Shown here in pieces: positions 27,425-36,306 of a stretch of DNA of 41,045 bases (its first letter is position 1; every line of letters starts with the position of its first letter). The position numbers and the translations under genes are program-made. Under the pieces are notes generated by a model, which saw only the letters and a program-made list of their open reading frames with translations, made no database searches and was not told where the DNA came from. The stretch is from Nitrospirota bacterium (GTDB lineage: Bacteria; Nitrospirota; Thermodesulfovibrionia; SZUA-242): the NCBI GenBank assembly GCA_027021335.1, contig JALUUO010000062.1:1-41045 (forward strand). The letters run 5' to 3'.

Positions 27425-28741
27425 TTAACTGGAAGAGTTGTCTTTAAGATCGCCCTTAAGAACCGCATATCGGGCTGCATGAAAAAGAGCCTCAAGACTT
27501 TGCATTTCGCTCTTAAACATAGCCAGGAGATCGTCTGAAAGAGGATCCGGCCGGATGGATTTCAGTTTGAGAGGGTCTAAAAAGCGTCCTCTGAATTTCA
27601 CCCGGTAGTCCAAATGAGATCCGGTGGAAAGGCCAGTTGAGCCGACATAACCGATTATCTGCCCTTGGGTTACCTTTGAGTCCTTGCTGATATCCTTTGC
27701 AAAACCGGATAAATGCGCGTAGTAGGTTTCGTGGCCGGTGGGATGTTTAAGGATTATCAACTTACCGAAACCGCCTTTTCGTCCGGCGAAACGCACAGTG
27801 CCGTCACTGGCTGCTTGTACAGGCGTACCGGTGGGTGCGGCATAATCTACCCCCAGGTGAGGACGACGGGTTTTGAGAATGGGATGAAGACGGCTTTTCG
27901 AAAACCGCGAGCTTATGTACTTGTATCTAAGCGGAGAACTAAGGAAGCCACGTCTTAAAGGGCGGCCTTTTTCGTCGTAATAACCGGATGCTTCCTTGTT
28001 GCCGCTGAAGTAATGGGCCTGGTATAGTTGACCGTTGTTTTTAAAGTGCGCAACCAGTATCCGGCCGTATCTTTTAAGTTCTCCATCCAGCCACCGTTCT
28101 TCTATGAGTATTTCGTACGAATCGCCTTTACGAAGATCAGTGCCGAAATCAATATCCCAGGCGAAAATTTCTGATAAATCGATAGCCAACCTGTCAGGCT
28201 CAAGCGTGTCACTCAGGCTGTTAACCAGGTTGTCTTCAACGGTTCCGGTGATTATTGAGTAGTGAATGTCGTAAACTATAGGAACATTTTCAGAGATAAA
28301 GCCAATCGGATCTTCAGCATTGCGTGATATCAGTACCTTATTAAAACCATCGATTGTATATTCATAGTTTTCTAATTCGCCCTCGGGAGATATAATAATG
28401 GAATAAGGATTTCCAGCACGCATTTGCTTGAAATTAAAGACTTTTTTGCCGGCCAAATTAACTGCGTGAACAGTTTTTGCAGAAATTCCGTACCGGCTCA
28501 GAAGTGATGCAAGGGTTTCACCGCGTTTCAGTATGCCCTGTACATGTATACTGGAGGGTTCTTCCGGTTCTGCAGCCATAACCGGTTCCTGAACCGCTGC
28601 TGCTTCTGCCGCCAATGGAGCAATAGCTGGTGAAGATTGTAAAGACGGAGCAGTTTGGGTGCGATCCTGAACAAAAACAACTGCCGCCAAGACAGCAAGC
28701 AGGGCGATAGCAGCAAATCCGGTTTGAACTTTGTAACGCAT
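27425..28741 (-). CDS. M23-family peptidoglycan endopeptidase-like protein, membrane anchored
   Basis: A 438-residue envelope protein with an N-terminal membrane helix (TGFAAIALLAVLAAVVFVQ), a Pro/Ala/Glu-rich linker, an OapA/LysM-like segment (LKRGETLASLLSRYGIS), a central domain, and a C-terminal LytM/M23 domain. Zinc-site motifs are HPILKTRRPHLGVD (H...D), YYAHL, and GSHLDYRV where the family's HLH motif normally stands; the second His is replaced by Asp. It may still bind zinc through Asp, as this variant seems to recur in related proteins, or it may be a non-catalytic amidase activator. It likely acts in cell-wall remodelling. It is divergent from the Nudix gene. Confidence 0.88.
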   Translation of the reverse strand: MRYKVQTGFAAIALLAVLAAVVFVQDRTQTAPSLQSSPAIAPLAAEAAAVQEPVMAAEPEEPSSIHVQGILKRGETLASLLSRYGISAKTVHAVNLAGKKVFNFKQMRAGNPYSIIISPEGELENYEYTIDGFNKVLISRNAEDPIGFISENVPIVYDIHYSIITGTVEDNLVNSLSDTLEPDRLAIDLSEIFAWDIDFGTDLRKGDSYEILIEERWLDGELKRYGRILVAHFKNNGQLYQAHYFSGNKEASGYYDEKGRPLRRGFLSSPLRYKYISSRFSKSRLHPILKTRRPHLGVDYAAPTGTPVQAASDGTVRFAGRKGGFGKLIILKHPTGHETYYAHLSGFAKDISKDSKVTQGQIIGYVGSTGLSTGSHLDYRVKFRGRFLDPLKLKSIRPDPLSDDLLAMFKSEMQSLEALFHAARYAVLKGDLKDNSSS

Positions 28742-28901
28742 GACGTATAAGTTAAGGGTACGCAGTAAGCTCTGTCAAGTTAAACAACTACAAAACCCCT
28801 TGAAGCCGGGTAAGGAGACTGGGTAAGGCATTCTGTTATTTCTTATCGTCAAAACCACTGTATAACATTAATTTTACACATTTTATGAACGAATAAGTCC
28901 C

Positions 28902-29465
28902 ATGAAAATTCTAAACAAAAAAACTCTCTGGGAAGGCCGGTATCTTCGAACATCCCTTATTACTTACCTGGGCCGTGACGGCATACAGCATACCTGGGAG
29001 GCTTATGATCGTCCGGGGATAAGCGGTATAGTTGTTATCGTTCCGGTTACCGATGCCGGAAAACTGCTTTTAATCAGGCAGTTTAGGCCTGCTATCGGTG
29101 ATTACGTGATAGAATTGCCTGCTGGGCTTAATGACCGGGATGAATCTCCGGCCGACTGTGCCAGGCGTGAGCTTGAAGAGGAAACAGGTTATTGTGCGGG
29201 CATGATGGAACGCTTGATTTCCGGGCCGTATTCTGCTGCCGCCACAAGGGGAAAACTTGATGTTTTTCTGGCCACAGGACTTGAGTTTGTAGGAAAAAGC
29301 GGTGGTGACGATAACGAGGATATTGAAGTTGTCGAGATTTCTATTGATGAGGCCATGGATTTCCTGATAGCAGCCGAACGTAAAGGTGGCCTGGTAGACC
29401 TTAAAATCTTCGGCTTGGTAGAGCTTGCAAGGAGAAAATATATGTCCCAATTCCCTAGTTCATAA
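28902..29465 (+). CDS. Nudix hydrolase, ADP-ribose pyrophosphatase type
   Basis: A 187-residue protein with a complete Nudix box, G-x5-E-x7-REL-EE-TGY (residues ~72-95), preceded by LLIRQFRPAIGDYVIELPAG, the wording typical of ADP-ribose pyrophosphatases that hydrolyse ADP-ribose to AMP and ribose-5-phosphate. Substrate choice is inferred from this similarity. It ends two bases before the glnE start, so the two genes are probably co-transcribed from a promoter in the 160-base gap shared with the divergent M23 gene. Confidence 0.92.
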   Translation: MKILNKKTLWEGRYLRTSLITYLGRDGIQHTWEAYDRPGISGIVVIVPVTDAGKLLLIRQFRPAIGDYVIELPAGLNDRDESPADCARRELEEETGYCAGMMERLISGPYSAAATRGKLDVFLATGLEFVGKSGGDDNEDIEVVEISIDEAMDFLIAAERKGGLVDLKIFGLVELARRKYMSQFPSS

Positions 29466-29467
29466 TC

Positions 29468-32338
29468 GTGAATCCGGATTACAATAAAAAATATATCGAT
29501 AAATATATTCACCTGGCCGGAGATCCGCACAGGACGGAAAGCAGTCTTAATGACCTGCTTGCAAAGGCTCCCGACCTTTACAATAAACCGGAAATACTGC
29601 GTTATGCCTCAATTCTTTTCGGAGCCAGCAGGTTTCTAGCCAACTACTGCATAAGCAACCCGGACGCCCTGGAAAACGCTGTCAGGCTGTTAAAAAAGCC
29701 TGTGGACAAGGACTACATCTCCGGATATATCGCTGAAAATCCCTGCCCCATGGATATAGAAGGCGCAATGCGATACCTGAGACGGATGAAGAAGCGCATG
29801 ATTCTTTGTATAGCGCTCAGAGACCTCAGCCGGCAAGGGGATTTGCCGGAAATAACGCTGGAACTAAGCTGGCTGGCGGAAGCGCTTATAGAAACGGCGC
29901 TCGTTGTAGCCCAAAGTCTGCTTAGAACCCGGTTTGGAGAGCCGGATAAAAACAAGTTTGCCGTGATCGGCCTTGGCAAATTGGGCGGAAGCGAGCTTAA
30001 TTTCAGCTCGGATGTAGATTTAATGTATGTTTACGACAACGAAGCAGGGGAGACCTCCGGCATACTTTCATCAAGCGGTGTCCGCAGAAACAGAATTTCC
30101 AGCCATGAATACTATTGCCGGCTTGCGGAAACTATCGGCAAGCTGCTTGCTTCTGATACATCTGACGGCTTTGCGCACCGGGTTGATCTTAGGCTTCGTC
30201 CGGGAGGTACACGAGGCGAACTTGCTCTTTGTTTGGCTGCCTATGAGCTTTATTACGAATCCTACGGCAGAGGATGGGAAAGAGCCGCCCTTATCCGGGC
30301 AAGGCCGGTGGCAGGTGACCAGAAGCTTGGCGAAGATTTTTTAAAAACCATAAAACCGTTTGTCTACCGCAAGTACCTTGATTACAGTTCTGTAGACGAA
30401 CTAAAAAACATGAAGCTCAGTATAGACAGTACGGCACACAAATACGATATAAAAAGGGGCGTAGGCGGAATCCGGGAGATAGAGTTTTTCACCCACAGCT
30501 TCCAGCTTATTTATGGCGGCAGGGAACCACTGCTAAGAAACCGCAACACACTTAAGGCCCTGCATATTCTTAACCAAAAGGGTCTTCTGGCATACCAGGA
30601 CCTTCAGTCGCTTACAGAAGCGTATATTTTTCTGCGGACCCTGGAGCACAGGCTGCAGATGCGTCATGATCTTCAAACACACACAATGCCCCGCGAAGAT
30701 GAAGAGCGTGACATTTTGGCCCGGGTCATGAATTTTCCTAACAGACAGTCCCTTGAGGATGAACTGCAAAAGCACCGCAATGCGGTACACTCCATTTTCC
30801 TTGCCCTTTTTCATGATGAAGACGCGGTGGAAGCGGAAGAAGAAGAGTCGCGCTTAAAAGAGGCCGCGCTTTTTTCCGGAGATTCCTTTGGAGAAAAGCA
30901 GTCCATAGAGGCTGCTATACGAAAAACATTGGCTGGATATAACGTTTTTATAGAACCTGAAAAGGCTGTTAAAAACCTTAACGCCATTAATGAATCGTTG
31001 GCTCTGCACCAGACAATACGGACTAGGCGGCAGCTTCTTGGTATTCTTCCAGGGCTTTTCCAGCGCGTTAAAGAAAGCTCTGATCCGGACCAGGCTCTGG
31101 ATAATCTCCAGTCGTTTCTAAATTCTATCGGTCCCAATGAATCTTACATTTCAGTGCTGGCCGAAAGTACCCCGCTTTCAGGTCACCTGATCACGCTGTT
31201 TGCCGAATCGCAATACCTTTCCCGCCTTCTTATTGCTAATCCCAACCTAATAGATGTTCTTAGAGAACAGGGGATTTACGGCAATAGAACCTTGGCCGCT
31301 CTTAAACGGGACCTGGAGATTACAATACGACATAGCGCTGATTGGGCCTCTGCGCTTCGCAGGTTCAAACTGATGGAAGAGGTGAGGTTGGGCCTTTTAT
31401 ATCTAAATGGCGAGATCTGCCTTAGAAAACTTCTGCGCGGCTTAACCAAGACGGCCGAAGCCATACTGGATGAAGCTTTTATAGTTGCCGACCGTGATCT
31501 GTCGGCCAAGATGACACGCCCTTCAGGAAGCATGGTGGTGATAGGGCTGGGCAAGCTTGGAGGCTGGGAGTTATCCTACGGCTCGGATCTAGACATAATA
31601 TTTATTCACTCAGGAAGTGGCCAGGGTTACTTCACAAAACTGGCCGAAAAGATGATAAATGTTCTTTCTACATACACCAAGGAAGGCATTGCGTATAAAG
31701 TTGATACCAGGCTTCGTCCAACCGGCAGAAACGGCCCTCTTGTTCAGGATATTCACGCCTCACGCCGCTACTACATTGAAGGCGCCGAGCTATGGGAGAG
31801 GCAGGCTCTGCTCCGGGCAAGACCGGTTGCGGGCGATCTGTCGCTTGGAGCTGATTTCTTTCGAGTTACAAGGCAGGCTGTTGCCATAAGCGCAGGGCAT
31901 AAGGATCTTGCAAATTCCATAAGAAATATGCGGGAAAGAATCCAGGCCGAACTTTCGAGGGAAACAGACCATTATGACTTAAAGTTAGGTTACGGCGGCT
32001 TGAACGAGCTGGAATTTATGATTCAGTATCTACAGTTGAAACATGTAGGTGAGAAGCCGGAGGTTGTGGTTCCAAATACTCCGTTGGCAATACGCCGGCT
32101 TATGAAGTATGGCTTTCTCTCCCAGGAAGATGCGGATGACATCGAGTCGATTTACTTTTTCTACAGGGAGATAGAAACAATGATAAGATTAATGGGCATA
32201 AGCGCTATGCCCAAGGAAGGTCCGGATCTCGCATCGCTTGCCAGAAAACAGCATGAACAGTATGCAGAGAACCTGGCCGCTTCTTTTCTTAACGCAAGAA
32301 AAAATATACGGACTCTTTGGAATGCTATTGTTGTCTGA
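29468..32338 (+). CDS. glnE: bifunctional glutamine synthetase adenylyltransferase/deadenylylase
   Basis: A 956-residue regulator of nitrogen assimilation that adds AMP to, and removes it from, glutamine synthetase under control of PII. Two nucleotidyltransferase cores are visible: IGLGKLGGSELNFSSDVDL near residue 165 (deadenylylase half) and IGLGKLGGWELSYGSDLDI near 690 (adenylyltransferase half). Each is followed by RLRPxGxxG and GxxWERxALxRARPVAGD-type motifs. Length is normal. It starts with GTG at 29468, close behind the Nudix gene. Confidence 0.97.
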   Translation: MNPDYNKKYIDKYIHLAGDPHRTESSLNDLLAKAPDLYNKPEILRYASILFGASRFLANYCISNPDALENAVRLLKKPVDKDYISGYIAENPCPMDIEGAMRYLRRMKKRMILCIALRDLSRQGDLPEITLELSWLAEALIETALVVAQSLLRTRFGEPDKNKFAVIGLGKLGGSELNFSSDVDLMYVYDNEAGETSGILSSSGVRRNRISSHEYYCRLAETIGKLLASDTSDGFAHRVDLRLRPGGTRGELALCLAAYELYYESYGRGWERAALIRARPVAGDQKLGEDFLKTIKPFVYRKYLDYSSVDELKNMKLSIDSTAHKYDIKRGVGGIREIEFFTHSFQLIYGGREPLLRNRNTLKALHILNQKGLLAYQDLQSLTEAYIFLRTLEHRLQMRHDLQTHTMPREDEERDILARVMNFPNRQSLEDELQKHRNAVHSIFLALFHDEDAVEAEEEESRLKEAALFSGDSFGEKQSIEAAIRKTLAGYNVFIEPEKAVKNLNAINESLALHQTIRTRRQLLGILPGLFQRVKESSDPDQALDNLQSFLNSIGPNESYISVLAESTPLSGHLITLFAESQYLSRLLIANPNLIDVLREQGIYGNRTLAALKRDLEITIRHSADWASALRRFKLMEEVRLGLLYLNGEICLRKLLRGLTKTAEAILDEAFIVADRDLSAKMTRPSGSMVVIGLGKLGGWELSYGSDLDIIFIHSGSGQGYFTKLAEKMINVLSTYTKEGIAYKVDTRLRPTGRNGPLVQDIHASRRYYIEGAELWERQALLRARPVAGDLSLGADFFRVTRQAVAISAGHKDLANSIRNMRERIQAELSRETDHYDLKLGYGGLNELEFMIQYLQLKHVGEKPEVVVPNTPLAIRRLMKYGFLSQEDADDIESIYFFYREIETMIRLMGISAMPKEGPDLASLARKQHEQYAENLAASFLNARKNIRTLWNAIVV

Positions 32339-32647
32339 TCCGGCTTTTATCAAAGTTCAGTGATTTCCGGAGAAATAATGCGATTGCATTAAATTTGCTA
32401 TGAACAGCAAAATATGGTTGTATATATATTCTCAAGATACTTTGTACTTTGAAAGTACTTTGAAAGTATTTTGAAAATATTTTGAAAATATTCCGGCAGA
32501 CCATTATAAGCTTGTTTAGTTTTTCTTGTAAAACCTAGGTTGCTGTTCAAGTCGAGCTAATCGTTGTGAAAATCCGTGCTGAAATACTAAATTTGTGTAG
32601 TCAGGGTATTAGATAAAACTATTTTTCAAGGGGGTAAAACAACGCTT
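32339..32647 (+). other. AT-rich intergenic region between glnE and the cyclophilin gene
   Basis: No gene was recognised apart from the short signal-peptide ORF starting at 32648. The stretch holds the 11-base tandem repeats listed separately and a possible promoter just before 32620, where TTGTGT is followed by an AT-rich TAGATAAAACT stretch. The promoter match is weak. Confidence 0.4.
32447..32490. repeat. four tandem 11-bp repeats with overlapping palindromes
   Basis: Units are ctttgaaagta (32447-32457), ctttgaaagta (32458-32468), ttttgaaaata (32469-32479) and ttttgaaaata (32480-32490). Adjacent copies create overlapping 13-base palindromes of the form TACTTTGAAAGTA. The 11-base period is close to one helical turn, which would place sites on one DNA face. 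Either a regulator array or simple repeat expansion could explain this. Confidence 0.8.
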
Positions 32648-32812
32648 ATGAAAAAAATGGAGAAAATCATTTATCTACTGGTGTTTGCTCTGATGTCGTT
32701 TCCTTTTGTTGCACAGGCCGAAGTAAAAGCAGAACTTTCACCAAGGAGGAGATTAAACGCATGTCTGATACAAAAGCTGTTATTGAGACGAAATTCGGCA
32801 AGATTGAGCTGA
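32648..32812 (+). CDS. short ORF encoding an orphan signal peptide (possible gene remnant)
   Basis: From ATG at 32648 to TGA at 32810-32812 there is a 54-residue frame whose first 24 residues form a textbook Sec signal peptide: MKKMEK, a hydrophobic core (IIYLLVFALMSFPFV) and an AQA|E cleavage site. The remaining ~30 residues are basic and look non-functional, reading in another frame through the ribosome site and first codons of the cyclophilin gene. I infer either the remnant of a secreted protein (perhaps a periplasmic cyclophilin lost by deletion) or a frameshifted leader once joined to the gene downstream. Unlikely to be a working protein by itself. Confidence 0.45.
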   Translation: MKKMEKIIYLLVFALMSFPFVAQAEVKAELSPRRRLNACLIQKLLLRRNSARLS

Positions 32813-33285
32813 AGTTTTTTCCTGAAAAGGCGCCGAACCATGTAAATAATTTCATAGAGCTTGCCAAAAAAGGGTTTTACGACGGCACAACGTTTCATCG
32901 TGTCATTCCTAATTTTATGATTCAGGGAGGCGATCCAAACTCCAAAGATCAAGACAAGAGTAAACACGGTACAGGCGGTCCGGGTTATTCTTTAAAGGCC
33001 GAGTTTAATGATATTGCGCACAAAAGAGGCATTCTCTCGATGGCCCGTTCTATGAACCCGGATAGCGCAGGCTCTCAGTTTTTTATCTGTGTGGCGGATG
33101 CCCGAAGCCTGGATAGGAAGTACACGGTTTTTGGAGAGGTGATTTCAGGAATGGAGGTGGCTGATAAAATAGTCAGCCAGCCAAGGGACAGGCGCGATAA
33201 TCCTAACGAGCGGATAGAGATGAAGATCAATATTATCGAGCCTGCCAAAGCTCCAGGGTCTCCTACGGAGTTGAAGGTACAATAA
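32761..33285 (+). CDS. cyclophilin-type peptidyl-prolyl cis-trans isomerase
   Basis: A 174-residue single-domain cyclophilin that speeds prolyl isomerisation during protein folding. The family signatures are FHRVIPNFMIQGGDP (with the catalytic Arg), GILSMARSMNPDSAGSQFFI and the closing FGEVISGMEVADKI. The ATG at 32761 follows AAGGAGGA with good spacing and gives a cytoplasmic protein. A signal peptide is encoded just upstream but in a different frame, so export is not predicted as the sequence stands. Confidence 0.95.
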   Translation: MSDTKAVIETKFGKIELKFFPEKAPNHVNNFIELAKKGFYDGTTFHRVIPNFMIQGGDPNSKDQDKSKHGTGGPGYSLKAEFNDIAHKRGILSMARSMNPDSAGSQFFICVADARSLDRKYTVFGEVISGMEVADKIVSQPRDRRDNPNERIEMKINIIEPAKAPGSPTELKVQ

Positions 33286-33456
33286 TACAATAACTTGTAA
33301 CTGTTTACAGGGGACAAAGAGCAGTTGGCATGGGACAGGAAAAGATATTAGCTTGATAAACTCGCTACATGGATTTTTTGAACGCTATTTTTTTAAATAA
33401 TCGGTCCATATTCCTGCACCCTGTACCCTGACAACTGGCCCCTCAGTTTTTATATC

Positions 33457-34410
33457 ATGACATCCAATGAAGTTCCAGTAGTCGAGACAGTGCAGGATGC
33501 TCTTGATCTTCTTTTCCGGGAAAAGATTTCTGATGAAGAACTGTTCGGTTATTCAGAGAGTCTCCGGAAGCGGCATTCAGGAAACCGTCTGGATCTTTGC
33601 TCTATCCTGAACGCCAAGTCAGGCTCTTGCCCGGAAGACTGTTCTTTCTGTGCCCAGTCGGCACAAAGTAAAACCGCTACTCAGGTTTATCCGCTTGTGT
33701 CCCGGGAAAAAATCAAAGAGGCGGCTATTTCCGCAAGGGCAAACGGAGCGAGGCGGTTCTGTATCGTGACCAGCGGCCGTGCTGTGGCAGACGACTCGGA
33801 CCTGGCTCTTATAGAAAACTCCATACGTGATATTGCTGAGACAGGCCTTCTTCCATGTGCCACGCTCGGCATGATGAACAGTAAAAATCTAAAAAGGCTT
33901 AAATCCGCAGGCTTAAACCGGTATCATCATAACCTTGAAACCTCCGAGGCTTTTTTTCATGAGATTTGCTCTACGCATACTTACAAACAAAAGGTAAGAA
34001 CAATACTTGATGCTCAGGAAGCAGGTTTATCTGTATGCAGCGGCGGTCTGTTTGGTCTGGGTGAATCATGGAGGGACCGGATAGAGATGGCTATTGCGCT
34101 TAGAGACCTGGGGGTGGACTCGGTGCCGATTAACTTTTTGATTCCTATCACAGGAACACCGCTTGGTAAAAAGGCTGTGATTGATCAGGCAGAGGCTCTC
34201 CGTATTATCGCCTTGTACCGCCTTGTACTGCCGGATAAGGAAATCCGTGTCTGCGGAGGCCGTAGTATGGCATTAAAAGAATCCGGCAGCGATATCTTTC
34301 GGGCCGGAGCCGACGGCTTTCTGATAGGCAACTACCTTACCACTGCCGGCCTTGCTCCGGAAGACGATCTACGCATGATCAAGGAGGCCGGTTTTGAGGT
34401 CATCCATTAA
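33457..34410 (+). CDS. bioB: biotin synthase
   Basis: A 317-residue radical-SAM enzyme that inserts sulfur into dethiobiotin. The radical-SAM cysteines are in CPEDCSFCAQS (CxxxCxxC, residues ~52-59). The LDLCSILNAKSG lead-in, YHHNLET and CSGGLFGLGESWRDR motifs and the INFLIPITGTP motif are all biotin-synthase wording, and length is normal. It overlaps bioW by 17 bases, so bioB-bioW form a translationally coupled pair. Other biotin genes (bioF, bioA, bioD) are not in the window. Confidence 0.96.
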   Translation: MTSNEVPVVETVQDALDLLFREKISDEELFGYSESLRKRHSGNRLDLCSILNAKSGSCPEDCSFCAQSAQSKTATQVYPLVSREKIKEAAISARANGARRFCIVTSGRAVADDSDLALIENSIRDIAETGLLPCATLGMMNSKNLKRLKSAGLNRYHHNLETSEAFFHEICSTHTYKQKVRTILDAQEAGLSVCSGGLFGLGESWRDRIEMAIALRDLGVDSVPINFLIPITGTPLGKKAVIDQAEALRIIALYRLVLPDKEIRVCGGRSMALKESGSDIFRAGADGFLIGNYLTTAGLAPEDDLRMIKEAGFEVIH

Positions 34411-35230
34411 CGCCAAATTGTATAGTCGGGACGATTCCATCTACAGCGTTAGAATGCGAGCCTCGACAAAAAACGGCCGCCATATCTCGGGTGCTGAAGG
34501 GCTCTATAGCCGGACGGAAGCTGTTTTATCAGCCCGGCAATACGCAGACCGTGCTCTTTGTCATGAAAGGGGTCGTCCGGGTAAGGTTCTGATCACAATA
34601 GAACCAATCACCGAAGAACCCCTTCGTATTTCGACCCTTCCGCTTTGCACCGTGAATAATGAAAATCCTGAAACCGCCAGAGTTGTTGCCGCCAAAATAC
34701 TCTCGGCTCTGGGAATCGGCAAACAGGCCATTGATGCGGCCTTTGATATCCTAAGGCACAGTGAAGTCCTACGCGGCGCCGCCATTTTAGACACTGAGGG
34801 AGTCAGGCTCGACCCTGACTTGATGCGAGGTGTCAGAGTATCGAGAATGGGCATATCCAGCGAGGCGGGGAAAAAACTTTCAAGGGCGCTGGGCCGCCAG
34901 GGTATTAACACATCCACCGTAAGGGAAGCTCTGGTACTTTCGAGCAAGGTGAATTATCACTTCGAGGTGATCGGAGAAATCTGTATATCAGACAATCCCG
35001 GATACACGACAGGTTACATAGCTTCCAGCCGTCTCGGATACATACGGATTCCCGTGATTAAAAAAAAAGGACTTGGGCAGGGCGGCAGAGTTTTTTTTCT
35101 TAACTCCCGAGACAACGATATAACCGACACAATCAACTACCTGGAGAAACGCCCGGTCATTGTGTCGGCTATAGCCAAGTGCCGTGGGCTTCGTAGCTTA
35201 AACGAAATCCTGGCAGAACTAGTGAACTAG
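34394..35230 (+). CDS. bioW: 6-carboxyhexanoate-CoA ligase (pimeloyl-CoA synthetase)
   Basis: A 278-residue enzyme that joins pimelate to CoA with ATP, the first step of one route to biotin. The family's YSVRMRAS and HISGAEGL start, a RGAAILDTEGVRLDPD region, the VNYHFEVIGEICISDNPGYTTGYIAS region and GGRVFFLN are visible. The start is TTG at 34394, with AAGGAGG six bases upstream inside bioB; this is an uncommon start codon but the ribosome site is strong. It stops in TAGTG, shared with the next gene. Confidence 0.93.
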   Translation: MRSSINAKLYSRDDSIYSVRMRASTKNGRHISGAEGLYSRTEAVLSARQYADRALCHERGRPGKVLITIEPITEEPLRISTLPLCTVNNENPETARVVAAKILSALGIGKQAIDAAFDILRHSEVLRGAAILDTEGVRLDPDLMRGVRVSRMGISSEAGKKLSRALGRQGINTSTVREALVLSSKVNYHFEVIGEICISDNPGYTTGYIASSRLGYIRIPVIKKKGLGQGGRVFFLNSRDNDITDTINYLEKRPVIVSAIAKCRGLRSLNEILAELVN

Positions 35231-36099
35231 TGAAGGTTGTTCTTATCGGCAATCCCGCGGCAGGCGGCGCCCAGGGCAGAGGGCTCGATAGTGCCGTCCA
35301 CCTTATAGAAAACCGTGCAGGAAATCTTCGCGTTTTTATTACCAAAAGACGTGGAGATGCCGAGCGCTTCGCCCGTGCCCACCAAGACGCCGACCTTGTT
35401 ATAGCCGCAGGTGGTGACGGGACTTTCAACGAGGTAATAAACGGCCTGATGCCGGCCGGGGGCACAGTGGCATTTCTGCCTCTTGGAACCACCAATGTTC
35501 TGGCCTATGAATTGGGGCAACCAAAGGGGCTTGAAGCTCAAGTAGAAAATATATTCAACTCAAACGCCAGAAATATATCCCTTGGAAAAATAAATGATAG
35601 ATACTTCGCCCTGATGGCTGGAATCGGATTTGATGGAGAAACTGTATACAGGCTTAACAGCCGCTTGAAGGGGTATGTCGGCAAGGGCGCTTATGTGGTT
35701 TCAGGGCTTAAAGTCTGGCAAAAGAATATACAAAAAACCATGCGGGTGAAAACAGATAAAGGGGATATTATTAATTGCCGTACAGCAATCCTCTCGAATG
35801 CATCCTGCTACGCCGGCCCTCACCGATTTGCTCCGCAGATTTCCCTTTATGAACCTAAACTCTGCCTTTCCGTGTTTACCGGCAGGTCGTATAAGAGCCT
35901 TTTTATGTTTGCGCTCAGGCTGGTGCTTCCTCTGCCCGGAAGTCAAGACAGTATCGAATCCCGCAAAGTGAGATGGGTGGAAATTACTTCCGAAGAACAA
36001 CAGTACATCCAGGTGGATGGAGATTATTTCGGTAGCATCTCCGCCGCTAGGTCTGCCGGAATCTCGGTGGTGCCATCGGCTCTTTACCTCAAGGGATAA
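35230..36099 (+). CDS. diacylglycerol kinase-like lipid kinase
   Basis: A 289-residue protein of the DAGK catalytic-domain family (YegS/DgkB-like). It has the NPAAGG start, the AAGGDGTFNEVINGL nucleotide-binding loop near residue 60, and FLPLGTTNVLAYEL. The C-terminal beta domain typical of the family is complete. Members phosphorylate diacylglycerol, sphingosine-like or related lipids; the substrate is not predictable. It starts with GTG at 35230 overlapping the bioW stop, so it closes the bioB-bioW transcription unit. Confidence 0.92.
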   Translation: MKVVLIGNPAAGGAQGRGLDSAVHLIENRAGNLRVFITKRRGDAERFARAHQDADLVIAAGGDGTFNEVINGLMPAGGTVAFLPLGTTNVLAYELGQPKGLEAQVENIFNSNARNISLGKINDRYFALMAGIGFDGETVYRLNSRLKGYVGKGAYVVSGLKVWQKNIQKTMRVKTDKGDIINCRTAILSNASCYAGPHRFAPQISLYEPKLCLSVFTGRSYKSLFMFALRLVLPLPGSQDSIESRKVRWVEITSEEQQYIQVDGDYFGSISAARSAGISVVPSALYLKG

Positions 36100-36144
36100 T
36101 TTTATTAGAGTCTGTCCATAAATAAATTGCCTTTTTTTATTTTT

Positions 36145-36233
36145 GTCATACCCGAAGTCCTTTAGTCGGGTATCCAGAACTCATTGAAAATAATTGAAAA
36201 TACTGGATTCCGGCTTAAAGACTGCCGGAATGA
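36145..36233. repeat. inverted pair of REP-like palindromic elements
   Basis: Two related ~32-base elements face each other. 36145-36177 runs GTCAT...ATCCAG and contains a TACCCGA/TCGGGTA stem. 36203-36233, read on the minus strand, runs GTCAT...ATCCAG and contains a TTCCGGC/GCCGGAA stem. Both share the loop wording AGTCtTTaAG. Such pairs are typical dispersed intergenic repeats. It lies between the lipid-kinase gene and intI, whose 3' ends face each other, and may also help end transcription from both sides. Confidence 0.75.
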
Positions 36234-36306
36234 CAGGCAGAGTGACTGAGTTTATGGAGAAGCTCTAATTACTTATTATTGAAAGCCTTCACATACAGTT
36301 AAAAAG

